Below are positions 37,696 through 46,310 of a stretch of 64,000 bases of DNA, in pieces. Under the pieces are notes generated by a model that was given only the letters and a program-made list of their open reading frames with translations, did not search any database and was not told the DNA's origin. The DNA comes from Arthrobacter_H sp030452125 (lineage in GTDB: Bacteria > Actinomycetota > Actinomycetes > Actinomycetales > Micrococcaceae), in assembly GCA_052379645.1 (NCBI GenBank), contig JBQSYU010000011.1; one strand, given 5' to 3'. A program made the position numbers and the translations under genes. Numbering within the stretch: the stretch's first letter is position 1; every line of letters begins with the position of its first letter.

Positions 37696-39525
37696 CTACG
37701 CGTGGGGAAGGTTAGTCATAAATGCGTCTGGATGCTCTCGACGCGCCCGCGTGAAATCTGTTCTAATGCTTGAAATCGCGCCAGAGATTCCCCCGAGTTC
37801 CTGCGCTGACAAGTTGACAACCTTCAAATCAGCGTTGCGGTTTCCGAGAGAGTCAAGCACCAGGTCTCGGGTCCACTCGTCATCGACCAAGACGTAGTCG
37901 AAACCGTTTAATCGGTTATTGATCCAACCTGTTTGTTCGTTGCCCCAATACACATGGAACATCCCATGATAAGCAGTCTCGCGGAGGTTGTGTTTGGCCT
38001 GTTCAAGATAGAGGACCGCAAACGGGGACAAAGCCTTGGTGATCATCTCCGTCTGCCCACTCCCGGCGCCCAGGTAGACGGGCAGGTACGTTCGCCTCCG
38101 GAGCTTGAGGTAGGTCATGTAGTTCCCGACAACCAAAGCTATCGACCTCGACGAAGCGAGTGCCTCAACTTCGGGAATGCGTTTGATAATGCCTTTTGCT
38201 CCTGCCGGCGATGCCATGGAGCACAATACTAAATCGACCGATCCGTCACTATGGACGTCCTGCAACGATTGCGCCGCCTGCTGTTCGGCTTTCTCCCTAC
38301 TTATCCGTCTAAGTAGCGCTTCCCACGAATTTTTCACGACATCCCGCACTGGAAAACTGGGCTTCACTTGATGCAGCTCCGGGGCTAACTCGTCGCGGCC
38401 CCATTCATCACGCTCCGAGATCGTTCGTTCGAGAGCCCTCTTGAACCTTGTCATTGAGGCACCCGGCGTGCGGTCTCCATAGTAGAAGTCTGCCCACCGT
38501 CGGATACGCGCACCCAGCTCGTCATCTTTTCTCACTTGATCGACGATCCGTACGACATCCGCCGCATCACATTCCGCCAGCATGGGCATATCGGATATAA
38601 AACCAGTCTGCGTAACCGTGGTCTCAGGGGCGCTGGGAATGGTGATGAGAATCGGTTTGCCAGTCGTCAGCCAATCGTAGGCGACTGCTGAAATATCAGT
38701 GATCATTACGTCTGCGACATCGAGCTGCCACCCGAACACTCCGGCGTCGATCATATGCTGTGCGGCTGGGTCACGGGCTATGGCGTTCGCGAGCATCCCC
38801 CTCGCCTCTGCATCTGCTCTGGCGACCTCTGCATCTTGTACACCGGTCCGCGGGTGCGGTCTGTAAATCACTCGGAAACGTCCATCAGCCAACAGGCCGG
38901 ATAAAATGGAAACCCCATGTGTCGCGACCGATCCATAGCGCATGGACGGTCGTCCGCCTTCCCACGTCGGGGCATAGAGAATGGTGGTTCGGGTCGTTCG
39001 CCGTTTGAGAGGAGACGGGCGCGGCATGTCGATTTGTGGACGGCCGATCTCCATGGTTTTTTTATCGACGTCGTAGTTCAACAGATGCGTCGAGAGGCGC
39101 TGGCGAGACGCCTCACCTGCAACGAAGAAGTAGTTGAAAACCTTCATCCAGTTGGATGCCATGTAAATCTTGTCTGATTCGCCATGGCTAATAAAAACAT
39201 GCTGGGCATTCGTCAGTCCCAAAACCGCATAGTTATTGTAGTTCTGATTCGGGTATAGAACCACCTTCGGAGCGATGCGTTCTCGCAGTTCCTTGAGATT
39301 TCCCAACCCCTGTGCCAACACAACCTTGAGAGTCGTTTCCGAGGCGATAATCTTTGCAGTCTCGGGACGGTGGCAGAAAATAGCCACGGAGAAGTCTCCG
39401 CCGAGTTGCTCCAAGGGCGCATACCACTGACGTACTTGGTAAAGGTTCACAGGATCGTCGGCAAAGTTGAGCAAGATATCGACGTGTCCGTTCTTCGGCG
39501 CGGCAAAAACGGGGTCTCGACGCAT
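37696..39525 (-). CDS. TagB/TagF-like glycerophosphotransferase with an extra C-terminal domain
   Basis: 609 aa. Residues ~1-440 are a CDP-glycerol glycerophosphotransferase fold: SHGESDKIYMASNW near residue 120, APTWEGG near 190, and ITDISAVAYDWLTTGKP near 280. It resembles primase-type (TagB) members more than polymerases. Residues ~440-609 form a separate domain (YLPVYLGAGSGQTEMITKA…YWGNEQTGWINNRL) I do not recognise. An in-frame CTG at 39576 with AAGGAG eight bases upstream would add an amphipathic basic segment (FKRVVAAVTNSLRRAK) like those at the N-termini of the other TagF-like proteins; ATG 39525 has no clear Shine-Dalgarno. Downstream of tagD in the same direction. Confidence 0.8.
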   Translation of the reverse strand: MRRDPVFAAPKNGHVDILLNFADDPVNLYQVRQWYAPLEQLGGDFSVAIFCHRPETAKIIASETTLKVVLAQGLGNLKELRERIAPKVVLYPNQNYNNYAVLGLTNAQHVFISHGESDKIYMASNWMKVFNYFFVAGEASRQRLSTHLLNYDVDKKTMEIGRPQIDMPRPSPLKRRTTRTTILYAPTWEGGRPSMRYGSVATHGVSILSGLLADGRFRVIYRPHPRTGVQDAEVARADAEARGMLANAIARDPAAQHMIDAGVFGWQLDVADVMITDISAVAYDWLTTGKPILITIPSAPETTVTQTGFISDMPMLAECDAADVVRIVDQVRKDDELGARIRRWADFYYGDRTPGASMTRFKRALERTISERDEWGRDELAPELHQVKPSFPVRDVVKNSWEALLRRISREKAEQQAAQSLQDVHSDGSVDLVLCSMASPAGAKGIIKRIPEVEALASSRSIALVVGNYMTYLKLRRRTYLPVYLGAGSGQTEMITKALSPFAVLYLEQAKHNLRETAYHGMFHVYWGNEQTGWINNRLNGFDYVLVDDEWTRDLVLDSLGNRNADLKVVNLSAQELGGISGAISSIRTDFTRARREHPDAFMTNLPHA

Positions 39526-39711
39526 CTTGGCTCGTCGGAGACTATTGGTGACAGCGGCTACTACTCTCTTGAACAGCGTGTTGTCTCCTTCATAATTTCG
39601 TGTCGTTGCTCTTCAAACCGGAAAGAAGAAGCCCTGGGACATCCCTTCTTAGAAGGTCGTCTCGCCAAGCTCCCTGTTCGCGCTCAGCAACTGTCCGTGC
39701 CGGGATTGGGT

Positions 39712-40173
39712 TCAGCTCAGCTCTTTGACGATCTGGCTCAGACTATCGAGGGTGCGTTTGAGCTCGGTTACGTGTCGCTCATCGAAGGCGCTGAGCACGC
39801 GCTTCATCTCAGTCGTCGAGATCCCAGAAGTTCTAGGCAGGTAGATCACGTCGACCTTGTCTTCGAGGTCATCGAATTTGCCTCGCCAGTCGTCGCCGAT
39901 CCCAAAAACATTTACACCATATTTGGCGATATCCTCACGTTTCTGAGCCCAGTTGTCTTCGGGAATGGCTTCATCCACATAACGAATCGATTGGACGATT
40001 TCAACACGTTGGTCAAAGGGGACGATGGGTTTTTTCCCTTTGATGGCGTTGAACTCATCAGTCGATACCCCCACGATCAGGTGATCGCCTTGTTCCTTGA
40101 GACGCTTCAAGATGTTGAGGTGCCCGATGTGGAAGAGGTCAAAGGTTCCGTAGGTCAATACGGTCCTGGTCAT
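39712..40173 (-). CDS. tagD: Glycerol-3-phosphate cytidylyltransferase
   Basis: 153 aa, cytosolic: CTP + glycerol-3-phosphate to CDP-glycerol, the donor for teichoic glycerophosphotransferases. The nucleotidyltransferase motif HIGH (residues 16-19) and the RTSGISTT signature are both present, and length is typical (130-155 aa). A short C-terminal extension follows. Its presence makes glycerol phosphate the most likely polyol of this locus. Confidence 0.93.
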   Translation of the reverse strand: MTRTVLTYGTFDLFHIGHLNILKRLKEQGDHLIVGVSTDEFNAIKGKKPIVPFDQRVEIVQSIRYVDEAIPEDNWAQKREDIAKYGVNVFGIGDDWRGKFDDLEDKVDVIYLPRTSGISTTEMKRVLSAFDERHVTELKRTLDSLSQIVKELS

Positions 40174-40331
40174 GTTCTATTGCCTGACGTCGAAGGGCTA
40201 AGGTCCATATTCACTTTAGACGACACTCGCCCTACGTTCACGTTTCGAACAACACGTGTTCTTGCCATGATTTGCCGCTGTAGTGCATAGAAGCTGTCGT
40301 ACATGGACCGAGATACGGTTCCAACCCGTCT

Positions 40332-41243
40332 TCAGATAACCGGAGGTCGACCTGCGAAGGTCATGCGAAAGTGCGTGCTCCACTTCAACTTTGGACGCGA
40401 TACTTGGTACCAAGGTGAAGTACGGTAGCCCGACGCCAATCCTGCAAGATGCTGGCGCAGGCCTTTGCGGTCGTTCCGAAGACGGATCACATTGATCAGT
40501 GTCCAAGACCCGACATAAGCCCAGCTGAAGGGCCAGCGCAGGTTGCGGCGTGCCAACCAGACGCGGTTGCGGGCGTTCAATCGATGAAATTCGCCATGCC
40601 GTCGCGGATCAACCACCGGGTGGAAGACGCGAAGGTCCCCTGCATACCAGACACGATGACCGGTGTCCCATACCCGCCACGCTAGTTCGATACCTTCATG
40701 GGCATACCAGAAGCCCCCGGCCCAGCCGCGGGTGGCTTCGAAAATCGTTCTTGGCAAGAGCAGGCAGGTCTCACCTACATGGAAGATATTGCTGGACTCT
40801 CCCGCAGTGCGTTTATTCAGCCGCGGGATCCAACGACGTGGCGATTCATCGTCCTCGGGATCGGCAATGCGTGGCATGAGCATCCCCATATCCGGATACT
40901 TTCGGAAACGACCCACTGCGTTTTCCAGGAAATCCACGTCTGGTAGCCACGAATCATCGTCGAGGAACAGAATGAACTCTCCCGAAACTCGGGGTACTCC
41001 GGCGTTGCGTCCGGCGGGGATACCAAGATTGGCCTCCAAATACACTGGAATAAAGCCGTCCGGCAGTCCCCCAGGAAACGACTCTGGATCCCAGCCGTTT
41101 CCGACAACCGCCACGTCCATATGAACGCCTTTTTGGAACTCTAGCGAGGCAAAGGCCCGCCGGAGCTCCTGCGGTCGGTCCCCCATCGTAAGGATGACGA
41201 CACCGATGCTCGGAGGTGTGTCCGTTGTGCTGTTGGGGTCCAA
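40332..41243 (-). CDS. Family-2 glycosyltransferase (rhamnosyl/galactofuranosyl-type)
   Basis: 303 aa with the GT-A pattern: GVVILTMGDRPQELRRAF at the N-terminus, then NLGIPAGRNAG and the metal-binding FLDDDSW near residue 94, and YAHEGIELAWRV later. The NLGxxxGRN-G pattern is common in transferases extending polysaccharide linkers. C-terminal basic region (RRNLRWPFSWAYVGSW) may sit at the membrane. Lies 9 bp downstream of the CDP-alcohol phosphatidyltransferase gene. Sugar and acceptor unknown. Confidence 0.82.
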   Translation of the reverse strand: MDPNSTTDTPPSIGVVILTMGDRPQELRRAFASLEFQKGVHMDVAVVGNGWDPESFPGGLPDGFIPVYLEANLGIPAGRNAGVPRVSGEFILFLDDDSWLPDVDFLENAVGRFRKYPDMGMLMPRIADPEDDESPRRWIPRLNKRTAGESSNIFHVGETCLLLPRTIFEATRGWAGGFWYAHEGIELAWRVWDTGHRVWYAGDLRVFHPVVDPRRHGEFHRLNARNRVWLARRNLRWPFSWAYVGSWTLINVIRLRNDRKGLRQHLAGLASGYRTSPWYQVSRPKLKWSTHFRMTFAGRPPVI

Positions 41244-41252
41244 AACTGATTC

Positions 41253-42077
41253 CTAGGCGCTGAGACGGGATGAGGCCATGCTGGCCACAAAATGTCCGAG
41301 GTTGACGAACAGGGTAATCGGTAGCAGAGCCCAGAGCAGCCAGCCCTCGACTGTGCCGGGCTGGCTTAGAAAAGCCGCAACGATGGAAGCTGCAAGGATC
41401 AACAGGCTCAGTTCAACGGCATGCAGAAGCCGGTGGAACGGCAGGAAACGGGCTGCCCTCCGGAGACGACCGATCAACGTGGTCGCGGGAATCGCGCGTG
41501 CCTCACCGGTGTCGGGCAACTTGCCCAGACCCGCCATACCGCGAGCGGCATGGACCATCAGGCTCAGCGACCTGTTGAGCACCAACATCAGAGCCACGAG
41601 TGCGCCGATGAACAACATTTGGTAGTCGAGGCCAGAGGAGGTATCGTCTTCGTTTCCGAGAATAATCCGAAATGCCAAGGCGATCGGCAAGAGTGCCTCC
41701 GTAGTGTGGTGACCGACCATGTCGATGAAGATACCCTTAGGGCCCTGGGTCCGTCGCCACCGCGCGACTTCGCCGTCACAGCAGTCAAAATACAGCTGGA
41801 GTTGCGACAGCAAAACGGCAAGGAGCGGGCCCCATATCCCGGGGATCAACAAGGTCGCGGACATGCCCCAGCCAGCCAGGATCATTAGTCCCGTGACTCC
41901 ATTTGCACTAATGGGCGTTCGGACCAACAATGCGGTCAAATAGATGGAGATATGTCGCAGATACAGTTCTGCGGTCCAGTGTTCGGCGTTCCGACGCGCC
42001 CTAACCTCCGGTGGCTGACAGACGGCACGCAGCTCATCAAGCCTCGGGCGGCTCGGACGTGTTGCTCGCTCGATCAC
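41253..42077 (-). CDS. CDP-alcohol phosphatidyltransferase family membrane enzyme
   Basis: 274 aa. Motif region (~residues 97-124): D-x2-DG-x2-AR-x8-G-x3-D, but the fourth Asp of the classical motif is His (IDMVGHH). Family members transfer a phosphoalcohol from a CDP-alcohol to another alcohol; several hydrophobic segments follow (TTEALLPIALAFRIIL, MLFIGALVALMLVL, LSLLILAASIVAAFL, WLLWALLPITLFVNLG). I chose GTG at 42077, which overlaps the upstream glycosyltransferase stop as GTGA; a longer frame up to 42173 lacks homology. Its position in a tag locus suggests a lipid-linked precursor or phospho-substituent step, not housekeeping phospholipid synthesis. Confidence 0.8.
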   Translation of the reverse strand: MIERATRPSRPRLDELRAVCQPPEVRARRNAEHWTAELYLRHISIYLTALLVRTPISANGVTGLMILAGWGMSATLLIPGIWGPLLAVLLSQLQLYFDCCDGEVARWRRTQGPKGIFIDMVGHHTTEALLPIALAFRIILGNEDDTSSGLDYQMLFIGALVALMLVLNRSLSLMVHAARGMAGLGKLPDTGEARAIPATTLIGRLRRAARFLPFHRLLHAVELSLLILAASIVAAFLSQPGTVEGWLLWALLPITLFVNLGHFVASMASSRLSA

Positions 42078-43147
42078 TGACCACCAGCTACCAGGCGATG
42101 TCCTGTCGCGCGGCCCGCATCCGTTGTCTCTCCGGAGCCGCGCAGGCGCCCTCGGATGAAACCAGCAGCCCACGGGAAGTGAATTGTCGGGAGGACCTTG
42201 GCAAGCAATCCACGTTCCTTGGGACTGAGGTCAGGCATGGTTAGTGCGGTGTATCCGACCAACATCGCGTAGGCGACCGGGGCTAGCCGAAATAAACCCA
42301 AAAGTGCCTTCGCCGGAAGCGGTATCTGCCCCAGTGGCGCGAGCCACGAAGCACATCCAAGAGCCGAAGCAAGTAGGGCTACCGGAGGGACCAGGTGCCG
42401 GAACGATTTTCCTTCGGAATATCGGCGCGCCAACTCACCGCGCCAAACCCCGGAGGCATAGCTCTGAGCTGCGAGAGAGCGGAAGTCCTCCCTCGGGTAA
42501 TAGACGGTGCTTAGTTCCGGATCAAACCAAACCACATGGCCCGCCTTGCGGATGCGCAGGCAGAACTCCCAGTCCTGCCCCCTCCACAACGACTCGTCGT
42601 AGTAGCCAATCTCATCGAATATGGAGCGACGGAAGATTCCCAGATAAGCCGATTCGGCCTGACCTTCAGATGCTCCCGAATGGTAGGGGGCCCCACCCAT
42701 GCCGTAGCGGGAGTTGTAGGCAGCCGCCACTGCTCGTTGCAGGGGGTTTCGTCCCCGGGCATTCATCAGCCCACCGACATCAGCGGCATCCGTCCGCATC
42801 AAGGTGGCAACCCCATGTTTCGTGTATTCGGGGTCGAGTATGCTGTGGGCATCGACCCGGATGACCACCGGATTCCGGGACGCCCGTATCGCCAGATTCA
42901 AACCAATCGGAGTATGTGACTGCGGATTGTGAACGAACCGCACCCGAGCATCTCGGGCTGCCATGGCCTCCACGATCGCCGTCGTGTCATCGGTGCTCGG
43001 CCCCAAAGCGAGAATAATCTCCTTCCCTCCGGAGTATTGCTGGCCGAGAATGCTGGCAACGGCCTCGCGGATATAGTTCGCCTCGTTGAGCACAGGCATC
43101 ACATAGGACACTTCCGGAGTTGGAGCAGCGTCGATCATTTCCGCCAT
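42074..43147 (-). CDS. ExoA-like family-2 glycosyltransferase
   Basis: 357 aa with an N-terminal GT-A domain (VSYVMPVLNEANYIREAV; RVDAHSILDPEY as the DxD-like site; ESLWRGQDWEFCLRI) and C-terminal hydrophobic stretches (VPPVALLASALGCASWLAPL, PVAYAMLVGYTALTM), as in the ExoA/succinoglycan glycosyltransferase type bound to the inner membrane. It overlaps the tagH-like gene by 13 bp and the next gene by 4 bp, so it is part of one transcription unit with the ABC exporter. Confidence 0.85.
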   Translation of the reverse strand: MAEMIDAAPTPEVSYVMPVLNEANYIREAVASILGQQYSGGKEIILALGPSTDDTTAIVEAMAARDARVRFVHNPQSHTPIGLNLAIRASRNPVVIRVDAHSILDPEYTKHGVATLMRTDAADVGGLMNARGRNPLQRAVAAAYNSRYGMGGAPYHSGASEGQAESAYLGIFRRSIFDEIGYYDESLWRGQDWEFCLRIRKAGHVVWFDPELSTVYYPREDFRSLAAQSYASGVWRGELARRYSEGKSFRHLVPPVALLASALGCASWLAPLGQIPLPAKALLGLFRLAPVAYAMLVGYTALTMPDLSPKERGLLAKVLPTIHFPWAAGFIRGRLRGSGETTDAGRATGHRLVAGGQ

Positions 43148-44151
43148 TCCCGGTAAGCAGCGATAACCTCCGCCGGTTCCCCATCCATCTCAAGCTTTCC
43201 TTGGTTGATCCATAGCGCCCTGTTGCAGGTGTCCTTAATCGATTTCATTGAGTGGGAGACGTGGAAAACAGTGCCCGCATTTTCGCGAATCGCGCGGATC
43301 TTCGCTTCACTGCGCCGGTGGAAACGTGCGTCCCCTACCGCAAGTGCCTCGTCAACAATGAGAATGTCGTGCTGTTTGGCTGCCGCAATGGCAAATTTCA
43401 GTCTCGCAGACATCCCGGACGAGTAGGTCCGCATCGGCAGATCGATGAAGTCCTCCAACTCTGCGAATGTAATGATCTCTTCGCGCAGTTCCTCGATTTC
43501 CTGGCGGGAGAATCCGAGGGCGAGGCCGCCCAAAGTGATGTTCTTGTCTCCTGACAAGTCGGGCATCAGCGCAGCTCCGATGCCCAACAAATTTGGACGT
43601 GACGAGGCGTAAACGGCGCCCTGTGACGGCGGGGTAAGCCCGACAAGGGCACGCATCAACGTGGACTTTCCTGATCCGTTGGGGCCGATGATGCCGATGG
43701 ACTCGTTTTGGTAGGCAGCAAACGAAACCCCCCTCAGTGCCTCCACTGAACGCAACCCACGGACCGGCGTCGACATCAACCGTCTTAGCCCGGCCTTTCC
43801 AGCTTTCTTTCCGCTGGAGAATACTTTGTAGGTGACATGTAGGTCATCGACCACGACTACCGGTTGACGCCCCTGTGCGTCCGGTTTGATCAGGTCAGCG
43901 TCGGGCTGCGACCCACCATCGACCTTGTCGGAGCGCTCGGGTTCGCCGATGTCGATTCGATCAGCGGCCAGACGTCGCTGATCATGCCGGTGAGGTCCGC
44001 GTCCAACTGGCCCGGCAGGGGACACTTCGGACAGCACGTTAGGCCTCGAACGGCGTTTCGTGCCGGGGTCCACCGGAGAGACAGATCCTGGCATGCCCGA
44101 CGTTCCGCCGCTCGGCTTGCCCAGTTCATCGAAACTAGATGTCCCGGCCAT
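43135..44151 (-). CDS. tagH: TagH-type ABC exporter ATP-binding protein
   Basis: 338 aa. ATPase of a polysaccharide/teichoic ABC-2 exporter: Walker A GPNGSGKST, signature YSSGMSARL, Walker B ILIVDEAL with VGDARFHRR and H-loop VFHVSHSMKS. The first ~90 residues are a hydrophilic Gly/Pro/Arg/Asp-rich extension not found in the core family. Start at ATG 44151 overlaps the permease gene by 17 bp. The short C-terminus lacks a carbohydrate-binding domain, so export should be TagGH-like rather than Wzt-like. Confidence 0.88.
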   Translation of the reverse strand: MAGTSSFDELGKPSGGTSGMPGSVSPVDPGTKRRSRPNVLSEVSPAGPVGRGPHRHDQRRLAADRIDIGEPERSDKVDGGSQPDADLIKPDAQGRQPVVVVDDLHVTYKVFSSGKKAGKAGLRRLMSTPVRGLRSVEALRGVSFAAYQNESIGIIGPNGSGKSTLMRALVGLTPPSQGAVYASSRPNLLGIGAALMPDLSGDKNITLGGLALGFSRQEIEELREEIITFAELEDFIDLPMRTYSSGMSARLKFAIAAAKQHDILIVDEALAVGDARFHRRSEAKIRAIRENAGTVFHVSHSMKSIKDTCNRALWINQGKLEMDGEPAEVIAAYREWRK

Positions 44152-44986
44152 AACGCTCCTCTGCGGTCCAAAAGAATACGACTCCGAAAGCGGATATGGC
44201 CACGGCCCAAACGGACATTACGATCCATGCGTGAACGGAGGGCATCGTCACTGAATCCAGAATGGCACCCCGAGCAATCTGAAGGGCTTGATACAACGGG
44301 TGGTAGTCGAATATTTTTATCATCCACGGCATTTTGTCCAAGATGCGATCAACGCTGAACAGCACTCCCGAGGTGTAGAAGAGAAGTCGGGTGAAGATCG
44401 GCAGCAAGTGCGTCAAGTCACGAATATGAACGGTCAGTCGGGCAGCAACCAACGCGACGCCGACATTGAAGACCGTCAGGATCGCCACCAACGGAAAAAT
44501 AAGCAACCAGGACAGCGCCGGCGTCTCCCCCAGGATCATCACATAAATGAACATCACCCCGAGCATCGGCATCAGAGTCAGTAGCTGCTCCATCACCGTT
44601 GACAGGGGAAGCGTTATGCGGGGGAAAGAAAGTGACTGGACCAGCGACTGGTTACCCGTAATCGACTTCGCGCCTTGGTTCATCGACGCCGTGAAGAACT
44701 GGAACAGGAAGACCCCGATGACCACAAAAGAAGCGAAGTTCGGAGGACGCCTGTCACCTTGCAGTAGACCGAAAATCGCTCCATACATCAGGGCGTTCAT
44801 GGTGGGCTGGAAGATAATCCATAGCATGCCCAGCCGATTCCGCTGATTACTGGCCTGGATACGACTGCGTGCCATCTCGAACGCAAAGTCCCTGCGTTCC
44901 CACGCCTGACGCAAATACGAAAAGAAGGGAGCACGGGCACCGACCCGGTGCAGGGTCGTCGGCGCGTCCTCTGGGACCACTGTCAT
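44135..44986 (-). CDS. tagG: TagG-type ABC-2 permease
   Basis: 283 aa integral membrane protein with about six hydrophobic segments (MLWIIFQPTMNALMYGAIFG; FVVIGVFLFQFFTAS; LLTLMPMLGVMFIYVMIL; LIFPLVAILTVFNVGVALVA; FTRLLFYTSGVLFSV; WIVMSVWAVAISAFGVVFFW), pairing with the ATPase encoded next to it to flip a lipid-linked polymer. ATG 44986 is preferred because GAGGAAAG lies five bases upstream; a TTG at 45001 falls inside that ribosome site. First gene of the tagG-tagH-GT2-CDP-AP-GT2 run. Confidence 0.88.
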   Translation of the reverse strand: MTVVPEDAPTTLHRVGARAPFFSYLRQAWERRDFAFEMARSRIQASNQRNRLGMLWIIFQPTMNALMYGAIFGLLQGDRRPPNFASFVVIGVFLFQFFTASMNQGAKSITGNQSLVQSLSFPRITLPLSTVMEQLLTLMPMLGVMFIYVMILGETPALSWLLIFPLVAILTVFNVGVALVAARLTVHIRDLTHLLPIFTRLLFYTSGVLFSVDRILDKMPWMIKIFDYHPLYQALQIARGAILDSVTMPSVHAWIVMSVWAVAISAFGVVFFWTAEERYGRDI

Positions 44987-45078
44987 TGATGCTTTCCTCA
45001 AAGTTTGACTGAGCCACGGCCCGCGGAAGGCGCCGTGAACTCTCCGATTCTACGTGACCAGGGACGGTTCCCCGGGAC

Positions 45079-46203
45079 CTACTGGCTTTCCGAAGGCGCT
45101 GCAGAGGAGCTCGCTGCACCACTCTCGGATTCAGTTTCGGCGAAATAGCTATCCATCTCGTCGCTCTGGAGTGCCTTGCCCACGCTGTCTATCGCATCCT
45201 GATCCTTGAGGACGATTGACTGTCCATCTGCCGATGTCGAGGTTCCCGACGTCGGTAGTGTGAAAAGATGCACATCCTCGGATCTCATACTCTTCAGCTG
45301 AAGTCCCAGACCTGCCGCAGTTGAAGCATCAAAACCATCGTCCAAGGACACATAGGGAGAGACCTTGTCGATCACTTTATAGAGCGTCGACGGGTTCCTC
45401 AACGTCTCAGCCCGCAGCATTTTATCCAACACGGCTTTGAGGAACTTCTGTTGGTTGCGCACCCGCTGGTAGTCCCCGTCGACAAAGGACTTACGCTCTC
45501 GAACGAAGCGCAAGGCCCGATCGCCTTGGAGGTTGATCTTCCCGACGGGGTAAAAGTAGTCGGTGTCGTTGGCCGTGAACTCGATGTCATTGTTAACGGT
45601 CACTCCGCCCAGCGCCGTGGTCAAATCACGGAATCCCTGGAAATCAACGACCGCCACATGGTCGATCTTGGTGTTGAAGAGTCCCTCGAAAGTCTGCACC
45701 ACCAGGGGCACCCCACCAAAGGCCATGGCCGCATTGATCTTGTGGTTTCCATGCCCTGGGATTTCGACCCAGGTGTCTCGCAACACCGACATGACGTAGA
45801 TGCCCTGACGATCCGCGGGAACGTGCACCACCATCATCGTGTCGGCTCGCTGTCCGGTCCCTCCATCATCCAGAACATCGTCCGGAGCTTGGTTGGCACC
45901 GCCGTGATCCGCTCCCATCAGGAGAATGTTCATCGACCCGTCCCCGGGATCCTTGACGGGACGCAATGATTCATCGGGAAACGCCGACCCCAGCTCCGGG
46001 GTCTTGCCATCAAAAGTATTCGCCAGCGTAAACAGGTAGCCACCGGCGACCAGAGCAGCAACGACAACCAGAGATACTGCCGTGAGGATCACCGCGCGAA
46101 CGGGGTGCTTCTTTCGCGGTGCCACGTGTCGGGGTCGGTATCCCGGACTCGGCGTCGTGTCGTTCAAGTATTCTCCCATGTGGACAGATTCATGCTGAGG
46201 CAT
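45079..46203 (-). CDS. LytR-CpsA-Psr (LCP) family wall-polymer ligase
   Basis: About 374 aa. One membrane segment (AVILTAVSLVVVAALVAGGY) then an extracellular LCP domain: MNILLMGADHGG, RADTMMVVHVPADR, SVLRDTWVEIPG, and FVRERKSFVDGDYQRVRNQQ. LCP enzymes move undecaprenyl-phosphate-linked glycopolymers onto peptidoglycan. It lies upstream of tagG and could perform the last step of this locus. Start among ATGs at 46203 and 46179 is uncertain (neither has a good Shine-Dalgarno). The C-terminus is Ser/Ala/Glu-rich. Paralogue at 53587-54618. Confidence 0.9.
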   Translation of the reverse strand: MPQHESVHMGEYLNDTTPSPGYRPRHVAPRKKHPVRAVILTAVSLVVVAALVAGGYLFTLANTFDGKTPELGSAFPDESLRPVKDPGDGSMNILLMGADHGGANQAPDDVLDDGGTGQRADTMMVVHVPADRQGIYVMSVLRDTWVEIPGHGNHKINAAMAFGGVPLVVQTFEGLFNTKIDHVAVVDFQGFRDLTTALGGVTVNNDIEFTANDTDYFYPVGKINLQGDRALRFVRERKSFVDGDYQRVRNQQKFLKAVLDKMLRAETLRNPSTLYKVIDKVSPYVSLDDGFDASTAAGLGLQLKSMRSEDVHLFTLPTSGTSTSADGQSIVLKDQDAIDSVGKALQSDEMDSYFAETESESGAASSSAAPSESQ

Positions 46204-46310
46204 CCAGCGGTGCCATGGCAAAGCCCTACCCAACTACTCGATCAGTTAGGGCGGGAACCAGTTTAACGCGGTCGTCTGTACGTCCGCTGGAAAACCATGC
46301 TCAGGGAAGT

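Noticed and set aside
40240..40262. AACACGTGTT palindrome as a regulator site upstream of the GT2 gene stop region
   Set aside because: Short, near no start codon of a confirmed promoter, and such palindromes are common by chance.
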